From Neopestalotiopsis rosae (taxonomy: Eukaryota > Ascomycota > Sordariomycetes > Amphisphaeriales > Sporocadaceae), in NCBI GenBank assembly GCA_023078685.1, contig JALGAS010000004.1:2480001-2544000 (forward strand): a stretch of DNA of 64,000 nucleotides. Direction: 5' to 3'. This document shows, piece after piece, positions 11,310 through 22,865 of the stretch. Below the pieces are notes generated by a model, which was given only the letters and a program-made list of their open reading frames with translations, was not told the origin of the DNA and made no database searches. The position numbers and the translations under genes are program-made. The first letter of the stretch is position 1; every line of letters begins with the position of its first letter.

Positions 11310-13603
11310 CTAAATTAGAACATATTCCCTACGTCTTTCGGGCTCCAATCGATACCTTTCCATCGCGCGTCCACGCATCCATTGATCAATATAGATATCA
11401 CCAATGAGTCTGTACTTCGATGGGGAAAAGGGGTCTGCTCGCAGGATTACTGGTGTCTGGCACCCAAATGGGACAACGACAATATCGCCAGCAATCAAGG
11501 CACCTGAACCCATTCCTATTCGTTTACCTTCAGTGATACAAAAGGCTCGACCCATCATATGCTCGCCAAAATTGTCTTGCAGGGATAGTCGGCGATCGTC
11601 GCGATGAATTCTTGTGTCGGCGGTAATGAACGACTTGAGCTCCGGATCCATTTCAAGAAACGGAAGACGCTCTCTCATCAAGGATGAGAAGACGTGATAG
11701 GTGTCCTGCATCCATTCGTCGCTACGTTGTCTTGAAGAGGTCTGGTCTAGGTTCAACACACGACAGAATTCCTCATGTTTCCTCAGGCTTTCTTTGTCCA
11801 CATTGATACGCCCAAATGATTTCATGAGAAGTGCCCGCCAATGAAGGAAAGCCATTAGGTAGTCAGCCAATGTACACTGAGTACCGACGGATACACCGTA
11901 ATACTTGATAGTATCAAGATAAATGGCAGAGATCTCAAGCTCGTCTCGACGTTTGCTGAGTCTGCATCTCGCAAGCTTGTTCCCCGATGCCGAGAATCCG
12001 TATGAACTCAGGGACTTTGAAACAGGATCATGAGACCAATCGGGAACCCAAGATGGCAAATTGGCTGGGTTCGAATGCTGAGGGAAATGGATTGAATCGC
12101 ATATGACGTCCAGAGACTCGGTGGTGGAGACAAGGAGGTCGACAACATCTGTGAATACTTCTTTCACGGAGATGTTGTAATCCACTCGAAAGTCGGTCCG
12201 GATTGACTCAGGTAGTACACCCAGCAAGCCGTAGACTTTGTCTTGTGGTTTCTCAGAAAACTTCCGCCTACATCTCTTGAGAACTTTGAGAAGGATCTCC
12301 TCCCCGTGACCATGGTCTTCTTGACGGTCAAGAAGACTTCTGGGGCCCTCGTTGAAAAGAGCCTGGATGCGATGGTGCGGGTTGTTCTTTGCGGAGCGAG
12401 CAGATATCTCGCTCTGGTAATGGAACAGAGAATCTGAAGCGTCGTTCAGGGCACGCCAAGATATCTTGTCAGATCCACAATAACCGGCAATATCAGAAGC
12501 GTTGAAGATTTCCTGGACGACCCAGAGCCTCTTCCAATAGCTACGTGAGAATAAGGCAGCTACCGCAGCAATACTTTCATCACTCTCCTCAGAAATTATC
12601 CAGGATTTGACCTGCTGTCCAGACTTCAATCTGTGGTTAAGATCTCTTAGGAATGTAATGGCCGACCGGCTACCATCGAAACTGGGGCCGAGCCAAATGG
12701 CCACAGACTTGGCATTGGCATATATGCTAGTCATTAGCTTGATCTGGGTGCTCTTTTCAGCGTTATTGTGCTGATCGATACACAAAGCATCAGCCCAAAC
12801 CCAGACTTCTTCTCTCTTTTCCCGTAGAGCCGTCAGTGCGCCAAAAAGACTAGCCGAGATGGAGTGTTCAATTCCGTTGAGGTAGATCTGTTCCTTGTTC
12901 TCCATATCTCCCCAGGCATATGATATCGCCACATACTGGGGGAGCTCAGTCAGCGGCATCTGTCGGATCTTGCATTTGATCGCGTTCATCCTAGCTGGTA
13001 AGATGCAGGCTAGTCTTATTTCGTTAGGCTGAAGTTCCGAATAGACGCTTGTTCCATCTATGAGAGATTCCGTAGAAAGTGACATGAGACGTGTAGATCC
13101 GGTGCTCGATCCCGGCCCCGTAGACGAGGGCGGGTTCCGCGACCAGGAATGCGGCGTATCCTCATGTCGAGCATGGGACTCTTCGTCGTTCGGTGGATCT
13201 ATTTTGAACGTAGGAACTGTCTCTCCGCTGTCAGTCAGTAAGACATCAACAATCTCTTTTCTTTTCTTTTTTTTTTTTCCTTTTTTGGAAAGTGCAGTTT
13301 CGGGGCTCTGTACGTACCGTCCGAAGGGCCGAGGTATGTGAAATGTGATGGTGGTCCCGTGCTAATACTCCGCTTTAGTGGCGCTGGCGGCGGAGCAGAC
13401 GGTTCCCATCTTGTCGCTGATGTGTTGTCAGAGGAGTGCCAAGCCCGGTAGTGATATTGGCTCTCAATCTTCGGTCGGGATCGCTCATTGTCCGAATGGT
13501 AGTGGTTGTTGTCTTCGTAGCGTCTGAGGTGTACATCATTTTCTTCATGGTACTGAAAGCTGTGACGACGATGCCGCCGATTATTCCTATCGTCTTGAGC
13601 CAT
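11310..13603 (-). CDS. HET-domain (heterokaryon incompatibility) protein with disordered N-terminal exon
   Basis: Two minus-strand exons, 13603-13318 and 13216-11310, give 730 residues. The intron (GTACGT...GACAG, phase 1) joins an upstream frame starting MAQDDRNNRRHRRH to the long frame with no stop, so the HET domain is not the true N-terminus. Residues 1-140 are rich in His, Arg, Ser and Pro and probably disordered. The HET domain spans about 190-330: YVAISYAWGD (190-199), VWVWADALCIDQ (233-244), IWLGP, then WKRLWVVQEI. The C-terminal half has KPQDKVYGLLG, LPSWVPDWS and a final segment typical of this protein class. HET proteins trigger or regulate cell death after non-self recognition; the partner of this one is unknown. 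The start is supported by frame continuity, but an upstream in-frame ATG at 13807 cannot be excluded. Confidence 0.88.
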
Positions 13604-14813
13604 GTCCAAGGAGTAAGAAGATGACCGGACCCAGACATGAGTCAAGGTGGAAAATAACGGATTTGTGGGAGGAAATGCTAATAAGACAGGTGAGGTATCA
13701 TTTCCCCCGCATAGCCTCATTTTGGCCCCCAACACGAATCCGGATGCTACTGAAACTGCATGATGGTCACGGGATTCACGACCGCCGGAGTGTCCGATTT
13801 GGGACAACTATTGTGTTAGTGCCATGCGGGCGCGCGTAAATACTGATGCAGTTATGGTACCACCAAGAATTGAAATGGTCGTGCCAGATGAGAAGAGATC
13901 TGTGGCCAAGATACTATTCAAGTCGGGCCCAACCCGAGTCACGGCGTGCGATTACGGTAATGAACTTGTCTTGACGAGAATCCCGTGACGGCCATGTCCG
14001 CGGCCGGATAGAATTGACAGTGGTGATTGTTGGGACATGGATGGCTGAATGATACACACTGAAGCTTTACACAGTGAGAACTTTCCTGGTTGCTTTAAAT
14101 GACTTCACTTAGTTCAAGCAAAAAGGCTATTAATTATGATAGAAGAAGAAGATGTTAGAGACTGTCTATGACAGGAAGTTTGTTAGTCCTTTCGTGGAAC
14201 GGGGAGAAAAAACCACAAACGAACCCGGTGGTCGGAGAGGAGAGCTCGACACGGCGGATGAGTTGTCCCACGTTTTCAGAGACTTACTGTAGCAAAAGAG
14301 GAAAAAAAAAAAAAAAAACCCCAAGAATATCAGAACCAAACGAGTATTTCGTATATCATCCCGTGGAGCAATATCCTAAGTCCCAATATAAATGTACGTA
14401 TCTGCTACAAAGCCAATATATTTATATTATAAATCCAAGTTCAAAATAAAGAGGAACGTTCTGTGGGCTGATCTGTGACCATGGTTGAGTAAGAAACATG
14501 TACATGATCTTCAGTACGTAATGGAATTCTATGCAATTATATCGGTAGAAGAAAAAGGCACAGACTGGAAGTCTAGATGAGAAACTTAGCGATGTACATA
14601 AAATTATGCGTAGTATAACACATTCGGAGATTTAGAGGATCATAATTTCTATAAAAACTTCTATCAAGCAGGAATGTATTGAATACCAAGATAAAGTAGT
14701 AATGTGCACCATGCCGATCTTGAAGCACTTATCTAAATAAAGACACAAGTTGAGACACCTCTATAACGCTTTCAACGGCTCATAAGATAATTGCTATCTT
14801 CCCCAGCGGGATA
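13604..14813. other. Intergenic with A-tract, no gene seen
   Basis: 1.2 kb of upstream sequence for the HET gene plus the 3' flank of the next minus-strand gene. A 17-base A run lies at 14302-14318, and 14380-14720 is AT-rich. No protein-like frame is supported. Confidence 0.5.
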
Positions 14814-15470
14814 TCACTGTGGAATATGTTCCACGTTCGGAATGGCATTCCACTTAGCGACTGCCTCTCGCTCTTCAGCCTGCGCATGTGGTGACCCATC
14901 AGAACGAAGTGTCAGCGGATCAAGATCTAGTACCGGCCGCTCTTGCGGGTTCTTCGGGGCGCTGACAGTAAGGCCCCATGAGACGCCGCCTAGCCAGGTC
15001 GCCGTCTGCATGTCGTATGCGTACGTCACGAAGACGGCGCTCTTTTTCCGCCCTGGTTGAGGCAGCGAGATAGTCTCGCGAACCGTACCGATCAGAAATG
15101 CTTGGGGATCGGCGTGACCTCCCTCCCCCGCCCGCGGTTGGCCGATGGTCGGCGTGAGTGTCAGCATGTCTCCAACGTCGGGGACGGGTAGGGGTTGGTG
15201 GTTATCGTCGAAGCCGAAATACGGCACATGGTAGGTCCGCGAGCGGTCCACTTCCCAGATGGTCGATGTGGCTGGGAACTTGAACTGCACCAGGCGGACG
15301 CGAGTGTGGGCGCTTTTGTTCGGGCGGAAGCTGAGGTGGTTGTTGATCCCGAGTTTGGGGCCTAACCAACCGTCGATCTCCTCGTCCCACACGACGTTTT
15401 CCTCATCGAGTCGGGGGGTGGGCTCGTACACTTGCGTGGACCACGTCCCGTGTGTGCCTGTAGCAACCAT
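14814..15470 (-). CDS. Hypothetical protein, 218 residues
   Basis: I do not recognise this protein. It is a clean single frame of 218 residues with a G/C-rich third position, unlike the flanking DNA, which suggests it is coding. It has no signal peptide or membrane segment. The sequence alternates short polar and hydrophobic stretches (VRLVQFKFPATSTIWEV, AFLIGTVRETISL, SAVFVTYAYDMQTATWLGGV), suggesting a mainly beta structure. The tail (residues 185-218) is acidic and Ala-rich. It lies between a HET gene and a NACHT gene on the same strand. No catalytic pattern is visible. Confidence 0.6.
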   Translation of the reverse strand: MVATGTHGTWSTQVYEPTPRLDEENVVWDEEIDGWLGPKLGINNHLSFRPNKSAHTRVRLVQFKFPATSTIWEVDRSRTYHVPYFGFDDNHQPLPVPDVGDMLTLTPTIGQPRAGEGGHADPQAFLIGTVRETISLPQPGRKKSAVFVTYAYDMQTATWLGGVSWGLTVSAPKNPQERPVLDLDPLTLRSDGSPHAQAEEREAVAKWNAIPNVEHIPQ

Positions 15471-16857
15471 GTTGGGGGTTGGTGATTGTGTGGTATTTGG
15501 GTAGAATGCAGTATTTTGAGTCGTCTTGAGACTTGTTGGGTGAGGACTTTACGCGTTGCTTTGTTTGTGTCTCCGGTGGGAATGCAAGATTGAACAATTG
15601 AGAATGTATCAGTGAGCCATTTGGGTCACTAGATATTGCTGCAAATAACCTTTCATCGCTCAAGGCTTGGAAAGCCTACATATTTATACTTTGAGAAGAG
15701 CCAGACTAAGTATGCGCCACTTATGGATGCTACTGTAGTTGGGAACAGAAAGCAATGCATATAGGCCAACAAGCTACTCAACCATCTTGCCAAGATCGGC
15801 ATCTGCTGTTGAAAAAGTTCAGGCTTAGACGTGACTCGCATGGAGGCATCAAGGATCCGTATGGTATGATCAGAAACAAAGATAGGCGTCGTTTCTCTTC
15901 TCCTCTGAGCTCCATTTTGACCGCAAACAGCAAGGATTCGGAAGTGACTGAAACTGCATAATGGCTTAGGCATCAGCGGTCGCCAGAGTGCCTCATCCAG
16001 GAGGATGATCCTGTCAGTGACATGCATATTCGTGTCAGTACTTAGTTCGGTAGATACCGAGATATTTAAGGAGAAATGAGAAAGAGGAGACGGACAGAAA
16101 TCCGTCGAGAATGAAATGTAATCCAGATGAGATCCATTCAAAGAGTATTACCTATAAAGCTGAATTTCTAAAGCCGTCAACCGTGATGAAACTAGTTGAA
16201 GACTTCAATAATTAAATCCAGGGACCTAATTTGTGCATTCGATGACGATCTCGTAAGCATCTGATCCGCGATCAGGTAGAATTCGCGAGAGGGATTATTG
16301 GGATTCAAATGGCTCAAACAATCTAGTTTGTGGCTGCACATGATAGAGAGAGCCTTCCTTAGTCCTGTAGGACAATCTTTCAAGCATTCCAATTCATCAA
16401 AGGGGCCCTGACATCATTCAAAGGTAACACTGTGCCACCAGAAGCCATCCCATCAGCTTTGAGGTAACATAGTTGTCCTTAGTCCAAAGGAGTGTCGCCA
16501 TTTCGAAAAGGAAGCGAGTTACACTTTGAATCTGGTTTCTTGTAGTGATAGCGCTTGCGCTTATCGTACACACTCATTCACAGTGTTCTGGATCAAAGAC
16601 ACTAAGAGTCCAAAGAGGTGTCTGAGAGACATGGCATTCAAAACCCGACAAGAAAACCCTACCCTGTCAGCTCTTACCGAATGACTCAACGCTAAGTAAT
16701 CACACTCTAGAACAGCTACTCTGTTGATCATTCTGGGTCAAACCCCGAATCATCGGAAATCGGCTCTATCTCTGTGCTCCTTGGTTTTACTAGACTTGGG
16801 TTCTGTTTTTCCAACTAGCTATGGAATCCGACCTTCAAGGTAGCATCGGGCAGCAAT
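15471..16857. other. Intergenic, no supported gene
   Basis: 1.4 kb between two minus-strand genes. A 162-codon minus frame at 15653-16141 exists but shows no domain and odd composition, so I leave it out. The remainder is the 5' flank of the hypothetical gene and the 3' flank of the NACHT gene. Confidence 0.45.
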
Positions 16858-19800
16858 TCACCATTTACCCAGAGTTACCACCGAACGGCACCACAACCCC
16901 ACAGATTTCAGACTTGGGAAATAGCTGCTTTGTTCCGTTTGAATTGGCGTTGAGCCATACGTCTCAGGAATTGGCTCTAATAACTTCTTGGGGAATAGTC
17001 GCTCGAGATTTTCCTGAGAGGCAACCTCCATCGGGATCGCGCCATGCTCAATGATTACCTGGGCGATCCGGGCAAGGAACCTCAGCCGAGCCTCTGGAAC
17101 ATGGGTCCAGCTTGGATTGCAGAGTTCGCTAACTTCTTCAAAGAAGTGTTCACCGACTGTCGTTCCCTTGAACCCGGCGTTTAGATCAGCACCAGCCAGA
17201 ATCATGGTGTTCAGCATGGCCATCCACAAATCAGTGATGCTTCGATCAGGCTCCTGTTGCGATAGTGATACCAGGGCCATGATAAACTTTCCGAGAACAG
17301 CATCTGCTGCTTCCTTGACTTTGACATTGACCCCAAACTTCAGGAGTGAGTGCAGAATGTGCTGCTGCCGAGCTGCCCATCGGCTCTTGGTACCATTCTC
17401 ACCCATCGTTTTGCCTACTGCCTCCATCCACAACACCCAAATTGAGACATTGGGACTCGCTGAATCCAATATACGTGGGTCGCCTTCATTTTGCCTTTGC
17501 AAGAAAAGTGTCACAACATCTTTCGACCGATTCGTGGTGCTCGACTCTGGCTGTACACCATGTGATAGGCTGCGCCGCAGAAGCGACCCATCAATAATCC
17601 CCAGTGATGAAGCTTGACAGTCAGGATGCTGGGTTAGATAATGATATAAGCCAAACTTTATGCACGGCTCAAGGAAGGAATTCCAGGGTAGCGCAAAGTC
17701 ATACAGAGGCGCTATCTCCTCGACAGTGTATCGCAATTCGTTGACAATGATTGGATCGCATTGCTCAGGATCCATTTCGGTCAGAGCTGCATAACAAAAA
17801 GCTTCTTGTACTCCAGCGTGGAAGGCTTTTTCATCCTGCCGATCTCCCTTGATCAATGGCATCGATTTGATCAAGGCGATATAAGCCTGTAGTATAGTCA
17901 GATTGACTCCAAATGATGCCGTGCGCTGTTGAAGATACTGCTCCATTTGGTTCGTGCGAAAGAAATCGGATACCGTTCTGTGAAGGAAGACAACGCGATG
18001 GCCTAGATAGTATCTACCTGAATTGTCTCGCTGTACTTCGAGCAAGCCCTTGCACCACGAGTTCAGTCGGCGCACCATGTCATCATGTCGCTCAAACATC
18101 TCGCGCGCATCCATCGGAGAGATCTTGAGGTTTAGAGCAAAGTCGAGGTTTTCAATTGCTGGACCAAGAAGCTCGTAAAGCATCAGCGGCAGAGGCTCAT
18201 CGCTATGGATGGCAGTCTGGAAGCACTGAGCCATCTCCCGATGATAGAACGGGTCAATCGACTCGATCATGTGCATGAAGAACCCTTCCAGGTCTCGTGG
18301 GAATGCTTCGATCCTTCTTTTGAGTGTTTTAAGATCATTGCCATCGCTCAACCCATCATATAACGACCTGACAACCAGGTAGACCCACAGAAATACACCT
18401 TGAGCGCGACTAGTGATGGCAGTAATCAAGTCCTCATGGCTGTTATTTTGTCTTGAAAATAAGGTCCATTTCGGGTGTTCTTGTAGCATTCTGGTTGTGT
18501 AAATGCGAATATCGCGTTGTGTGAGATCCTGCAGATATATCCTGCCTGCTCTGTTGCGGCCATATGCATCTTCAAAAACATTCCAGGGCCTACTAGCAAT
18601 GCACATTTTGATGTTCGGACTTGACGCCAGCTGGTCAAGTACCTTGATGACTTCCTGGGAGTTGCCCTCGTACTCATCCAGTCCGTCTACAAAGAAGCAG
18701 AAGTGTGTAGGTTTTTTTGGAGAGTCTGCGAGGCGACGAAGTGACTGCAAGAGCTCAGGCATTGCCCAAGGTTGAAACTCGTTGAAAAGTTTGATGCTCT
18801 TTCGAGTTGCGTTTTGATATCTTTCTGGGACTGTAGTTTCCATCAAGGCCGGCCGTTTGAGAAGAACCTCGAACAATAAGGCGCGAAGAAGTCCCTCGCA
18901 GGACTTTTGCAGATGGGTTCCGGCAGTGTAAAAGTAGTGATGTGCAGTAATGCAGTCGTTGGATGAAGCCCAATCAGACAAGATTTTCGTGGTGTCCGGG
19001 TGTTGGCTGAGAAATTTCATCAGAGTAGACTTTCCGGATCCCGGCTTGCCTGATATCCAGAACATGCCATTCCTGTGTCTCAGCCATTTCACAAAAGTCG
19101 AGAAATCACCTCCCTGAATTTCGTCCTGGTCAAACTTGGTTTTTGCTGGTCCGAGAATCCAGTTGAAAGTCTCATATTGGGCATCAGCAATTGCACGTGA
19201 CTCAAAATGTAGACTCCGAAGTATCGTTTGCTGTATCGAGAGTTCACGTATGGCTGAAATGGAGTTATTCAAGCTATCTGCTAATGCAGTATACTCGGCC
19301 TGTTTGATAACACAGGCAAGTTGATCTAGTTTTTCATTTGTTGGCGAAAGTGCGTTTTCATGAAGTCTTTCGGACACTTGATGGATTTTTTGAACCGTGC
19401 GACTGACTTCCTCCAACTTGGCAGTTTGTCGTAATTGCATGGACGCATTGTGTTCCTGGAGTGTCGCGAGTTCACGAAGGACAGTTGACTGGCGGTTACT
19501 TTCACAGGTCAGTCAGTGCGCAATTCATGCATGCAGCTGTGAGTGACAGGAGCTATACCTTGTCAGAGCAGATAGATTCGTGACGAGTTCGCTACGGTAC
19601 TCGCTCAGTCTCGATGCCAAGTCGTTGATTTTCCGGCTTTCCCATAATGATCGGAAAGATTTTCGAAGATTCTTGGTATGCGTGGAGGCTTGTTGGTCAA
19701 CTCTTAGCTTTTCCAAAATAGCGCTCAACTCGGTTGACGTGTCTTTGCATCTTATTGCCAGCGCCCTGAGAGCCGATTCTTCTAGAGACAACCGCTGATT

Positions 19801-19998
19801 TGAGGCATCTACCACTTCGAATGAAGAGTCTAGATTTCCAAGTATGACACTAAAGTTGTGGCATGTCTCTTCGAGTCGTTCATTGCGCTTGGTGCTGCCA
19901 GTTGTCGCTATCTCGCGTGCGTTTGTCACCAAGGTCCACCCCAGCTCGATAAACTGCAACAAGTTGGCAGCAAGTCCAAGTGCACTGAATGGGTCCAT
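16858..19998 (-). CDS. NACHT-domain STAND protein (fungal NLR-like)
   Basis: Two minus-strand exons, 19998-19559 and 19498-16858, with a 60-bp intron (GTATAG...GAAAG, phase 2); 1026 residues. The N-terminus MDPFSALGLAANLLQFIELGW is the hallmark of the fungal STAND N-terminal domain, followed by coiled-coil-like helices to about 250. The NTPase core has Walker A GKPGSGKST (297-305), Walker B FFVDGLDEY (415-423) and the CIASRPW sensor. The WLVxRSL and WCKGLLEV winged-helix region lies near 480-600. The C-terminal 400 residues are helical with no WD40, ankyrin or TPR repeat that I can see, so the sensor part is not of the usual repeat type. It is probably a signal-transducing ATPase in non-self recognition. 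It is divergent from the DRHyd-like gene at 20707. Confidence 0.9.
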
Positions 19999-20706
19999 AT
20001 TCCGATACGCTTGAGCTCTGAACAGGAAAGCACAGATAAATTGGACGATGAAAAGAACACGGGTGGGGAAAGGCAAAGATCGTGGTAAGTAAGCCCGCAT
20101 CAGACACAGCACCTGCGCTCTATAGTACGACGGCATGTGTGGTGTCGGAGCACAGCCCCGCTGAACAACGCCGGAGCCCCCTCCATGCACACCTATACTG
20201 CACTGCCCACAGAAAGCTCTAAGCGATAAGACCGAACAACTGAAATCACCACAGAGATCTTGTTGGAAAGCGTCTGGCGAGTGCGCAGTTGCTATTGAGT
20301 GCACAAGGCAATCAAGATTTCCCTTATGCCTGCTCATGGTAAGACTCTGTAAATAGAATATCATGTCGTAAGTCGCGTAAACATTTGCGTCTGGCAGTAT
20401 TTGCACGTACTGATAATACCCTTTGTAATCGCAATTGACCCGGTGGTGTGAACTCATGTGTAAAAACATTCTAGCCTAGGAGGTTTGTAGACAATCTGTG
20501 CCAGGGGCCTCGCGGTTTATCCAGCGTACTGTCCGCCTAAGCGGCTGAGTGCAGAGCCCTGACCCAACGGGTACTTATTGATCTCAATGCCCCGCTGAGG
20601 AGGGTGCTTTCTACTATTACTCAGCTCATAATCAAACTTCACGACCCAGAGTCAATTCAATCTTACATACACTGTTTACAGAGTACACTTTTTTGGTACC
20701 AGCCAG
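19999..20706. promoter_or_regulatory. Divergent intergenic region of NACHT and deoxyribosyltransferase-like genes
   Basis: 708 bp between the two ATGs. The minus frame stays open upstream of the NACHT ATG to 20469, but the added residues do not resemble the family, so I treat them as untranslated. A pyrimidine-rich leader precedes the plus-strand ATG at 20707. Confidence 0.45.
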
Positions 20707-21195
20707 ATGTCTTCTACCCAGAAAAATCAAGTCATAAACGCACCTTCTGAGGAGGTTGCCAGAGGAGTCAGATCCGTGTTCCTCGCAGGCACGACTACCG
20801 CTGTAGGCGATGTCGACTGGCGCCAGAAATTATCCGAATCACTCTCCGAATATCCAATAACCATTTTCAATCCCAATCGACCAGATTGGGACAGTACCTG
20901 GCGGGAGGATATTAGCTTTGGTCCGTACCGCGAGCAGACCCTCTGGGAACTCAACAAGCAGGAAAAGGCCGACCTTGTCGTGGTCTATTTTCACCCGGCC
21001 ACGCTCGCTCCAGTCAGCCTGCTTGAATTTGGTCTCTCTGCGCATATCCTTGGCAAAGTCATTGCCGTAGCTCCGGAGGGGTACAAAAAGAGAGGCAACG
21101 TGCAGATTGTTTGCCAGAAGTATGGGATCGAGTTCCTTGACAATATTGATAAACTAGATGAGATCATCATAAAGAAGCTGTCTTTGTCGGCGTGA
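20707..21195 (+). CDS. Nucleoside 2-deoxyribosyltransferase-like (DRHyd/Nuc_deoxyrib_tr_2) protein
   Basis: A single exon of 162 residues, the usual length for this fold. The family features are SVFLAGTTT (first strand and phosphate loop, about 23-31), an FNPNRPDWDSTW segment (56-67), KADLVVVYFHP, and the strongly conserved SLLEFGL, whose Glu is the catalytic nucleophile of deoxyribosyltransferases. A final GKVIAVAPEGY strand follows. Family members cleave N-glycosidic bonds of nucleosides or nucleotides. Standalone eukaryotic members have been proposed to act on nucleotide signals, including in immunity-linked contexts. Here it is head-to-head with a NACHT gene, hinting at joint function; that is inference. 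Confidence 0.85.
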   Translation: MSSTQKNQVINAPSEEVARGVRSVFLAGTTTAVGDVDWRQKLSESLSEYPITIFNPNRPDWDSTWREDISFGPYREQTLWELNKQEKADLVVVYFHPATLAPVSLLEFGLSAHILGKVIAVAPEGYKKRGNVQIVCQKYGIEFLDNIDKLDEIIIKKLSLSA

Positions 21196-22865
21196 CGAGA
21201 CCACGATACTTGCTCTACATCAAACAGAGTCGCAATTGGCAATAGTTGGTCAGAATTAGAGACAAAATTATAGGTTCAAAATGCGATTAAGCCAGGTGAT
21301 CACGTCAAGATTTGAGAATGCGGAGCAATCATGATGCCCTAGCACCAGGTCTTCGAAGCAGACGGGAGAAGTGTCAGATGTGTCGATCAAAGAGCTAGTA
21401 CTATCTCACGATTCGGTCTCTATTTACGCGACTTTAGTCATTCAATTGACAGTAACCAAAGAGAATGTTCCCCTCTTGCAATTTGACTGCGAACCAAGCA
21501 AGACCAAGAAGCTATGGTTTCTTTTCTCGCCAACGCACTATCTATGATCAGAAATGTCTACATAGCGACTCTTTGAGCTCTGATTCAAACTCTACTTTAT
21601 CGTATGACGAACGTCACTCAGGACTAATGAACGCGGCTGCCCGATACTTCCCGTCGAGCGTTGAAGTGGTATTGCGAGGGCGCACCCAAACACATCTTTC
21701 ACAGCATCACAAGATCCGTCCAAGTGCCATACGCGGACGTTTTGGGATGCACAGGAGAGATCAGCTGTCAGTAGCGGCCTCCCAAGCGGAGCGGAGAGTA
21801 TAGAGCACGCTCGACTCTCTCGTGTAAGTTTTGCACATTCTAAAGCAGCTACACGGAGCCAACATACCGAAGCTCATGGTATTGAATTGGTTGCAATAAG
21901 ATACTTAAGGGAACAATTCTGATTCACATATCTCGAAAATTTGATGTTTTGAAATATCCTACATTTCAGATGTTTCCATGTCTCGCTCTCCATGGTCATA
22001 GAGAGGGCTAAGCCTATAACATTATCTCTGTTGCAACAAGAAAAGGCTAAGATAGAAAACTTTCCGAGCCAGTGTAATGTAAGTAGGGTTCTACTATTAG
22101 GAAATGCCCAGTCAATTAATTCGTGAGAGTACCGTCGCTGGCGGCAAATATTATATTTGTCGGATATGGGCCCATGGTGTCGAGACAGCTGAAAGGCTTC
22201 CAAGTTGGCGACTTGGTTGTAAACGGTGCTGAGGGCCAGTAGAGTCTGCCCGGTTTTCAACGTCAAAGGGATTCAGATGTGGTCGTGTTAATTTAAGCCG
22301 GTTTTCTTGCAGAGCTTGACATGCGTTCCCATCCATGAGTCGTGGGCGGATCTACGTCTGCTGGAATTGGCATATCTCAACGGCAGCTCTCGGCGTTGCA
22401 TCACAAGACAATCAATTCAAATTGCTTGTGATCTTGTTCTGATTATTCATGAACTTCTAGTAGTTATAGACTTATTTACTAGGAGTCTTTCAATGCTACA
22501 TTTATGTCATTCTTTCTCCTCGAAAGGGCTTGTAGTCTCTCTGATACAGGTGGAAACATCCTCCCTTCCACTGATCTAGAACCCGGGCGGCATCTTGGCC
22601 GGTGTCTGGTGTTCTTGGGATCAATTGCAAAAAGTTCTGTCTGCTACAGAACTAGATCTGCCTCGCGTCTTTCATCGGCCATTTCCGTCTACCAGGGACT
22701 AGAACGGCCCGGTATTGTCGCAGATGAATCTATCAGCGAGATGTATCAATCTCGAAGCATTTGGTTTGGGCAGACATTTTGAGCGGGTGACGACCGTTTG
22801 TGTAGTTTCGTTGTCAAAGCGAGATATCAGGCACATAAATTCCCCTTGACCATTTGTCATCCTCT
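21196..22865. other. Intergenic, no supported gene
   Basis: 1.7 kb between the DRHyd-like gene and RRP43. Several frames of 60-130 codons overlap in different phases without motifs. The stretch 21900-22150 is AT-rich. Confidence 0.45.

Noticed and set aside
14302..14318. A17 run (and T14 run at 4305-4318) as retroposon tails
   Set aside because: No target-site duplications or element body next to either run; simple homopolymer tracts are common in fungal intergenic DNA.
15653..16141. 162-codon minus-strand frame
   Set aside because: No domain, unusual composition, no splice partners, and a competing frame on the other strand; it is probably chance.
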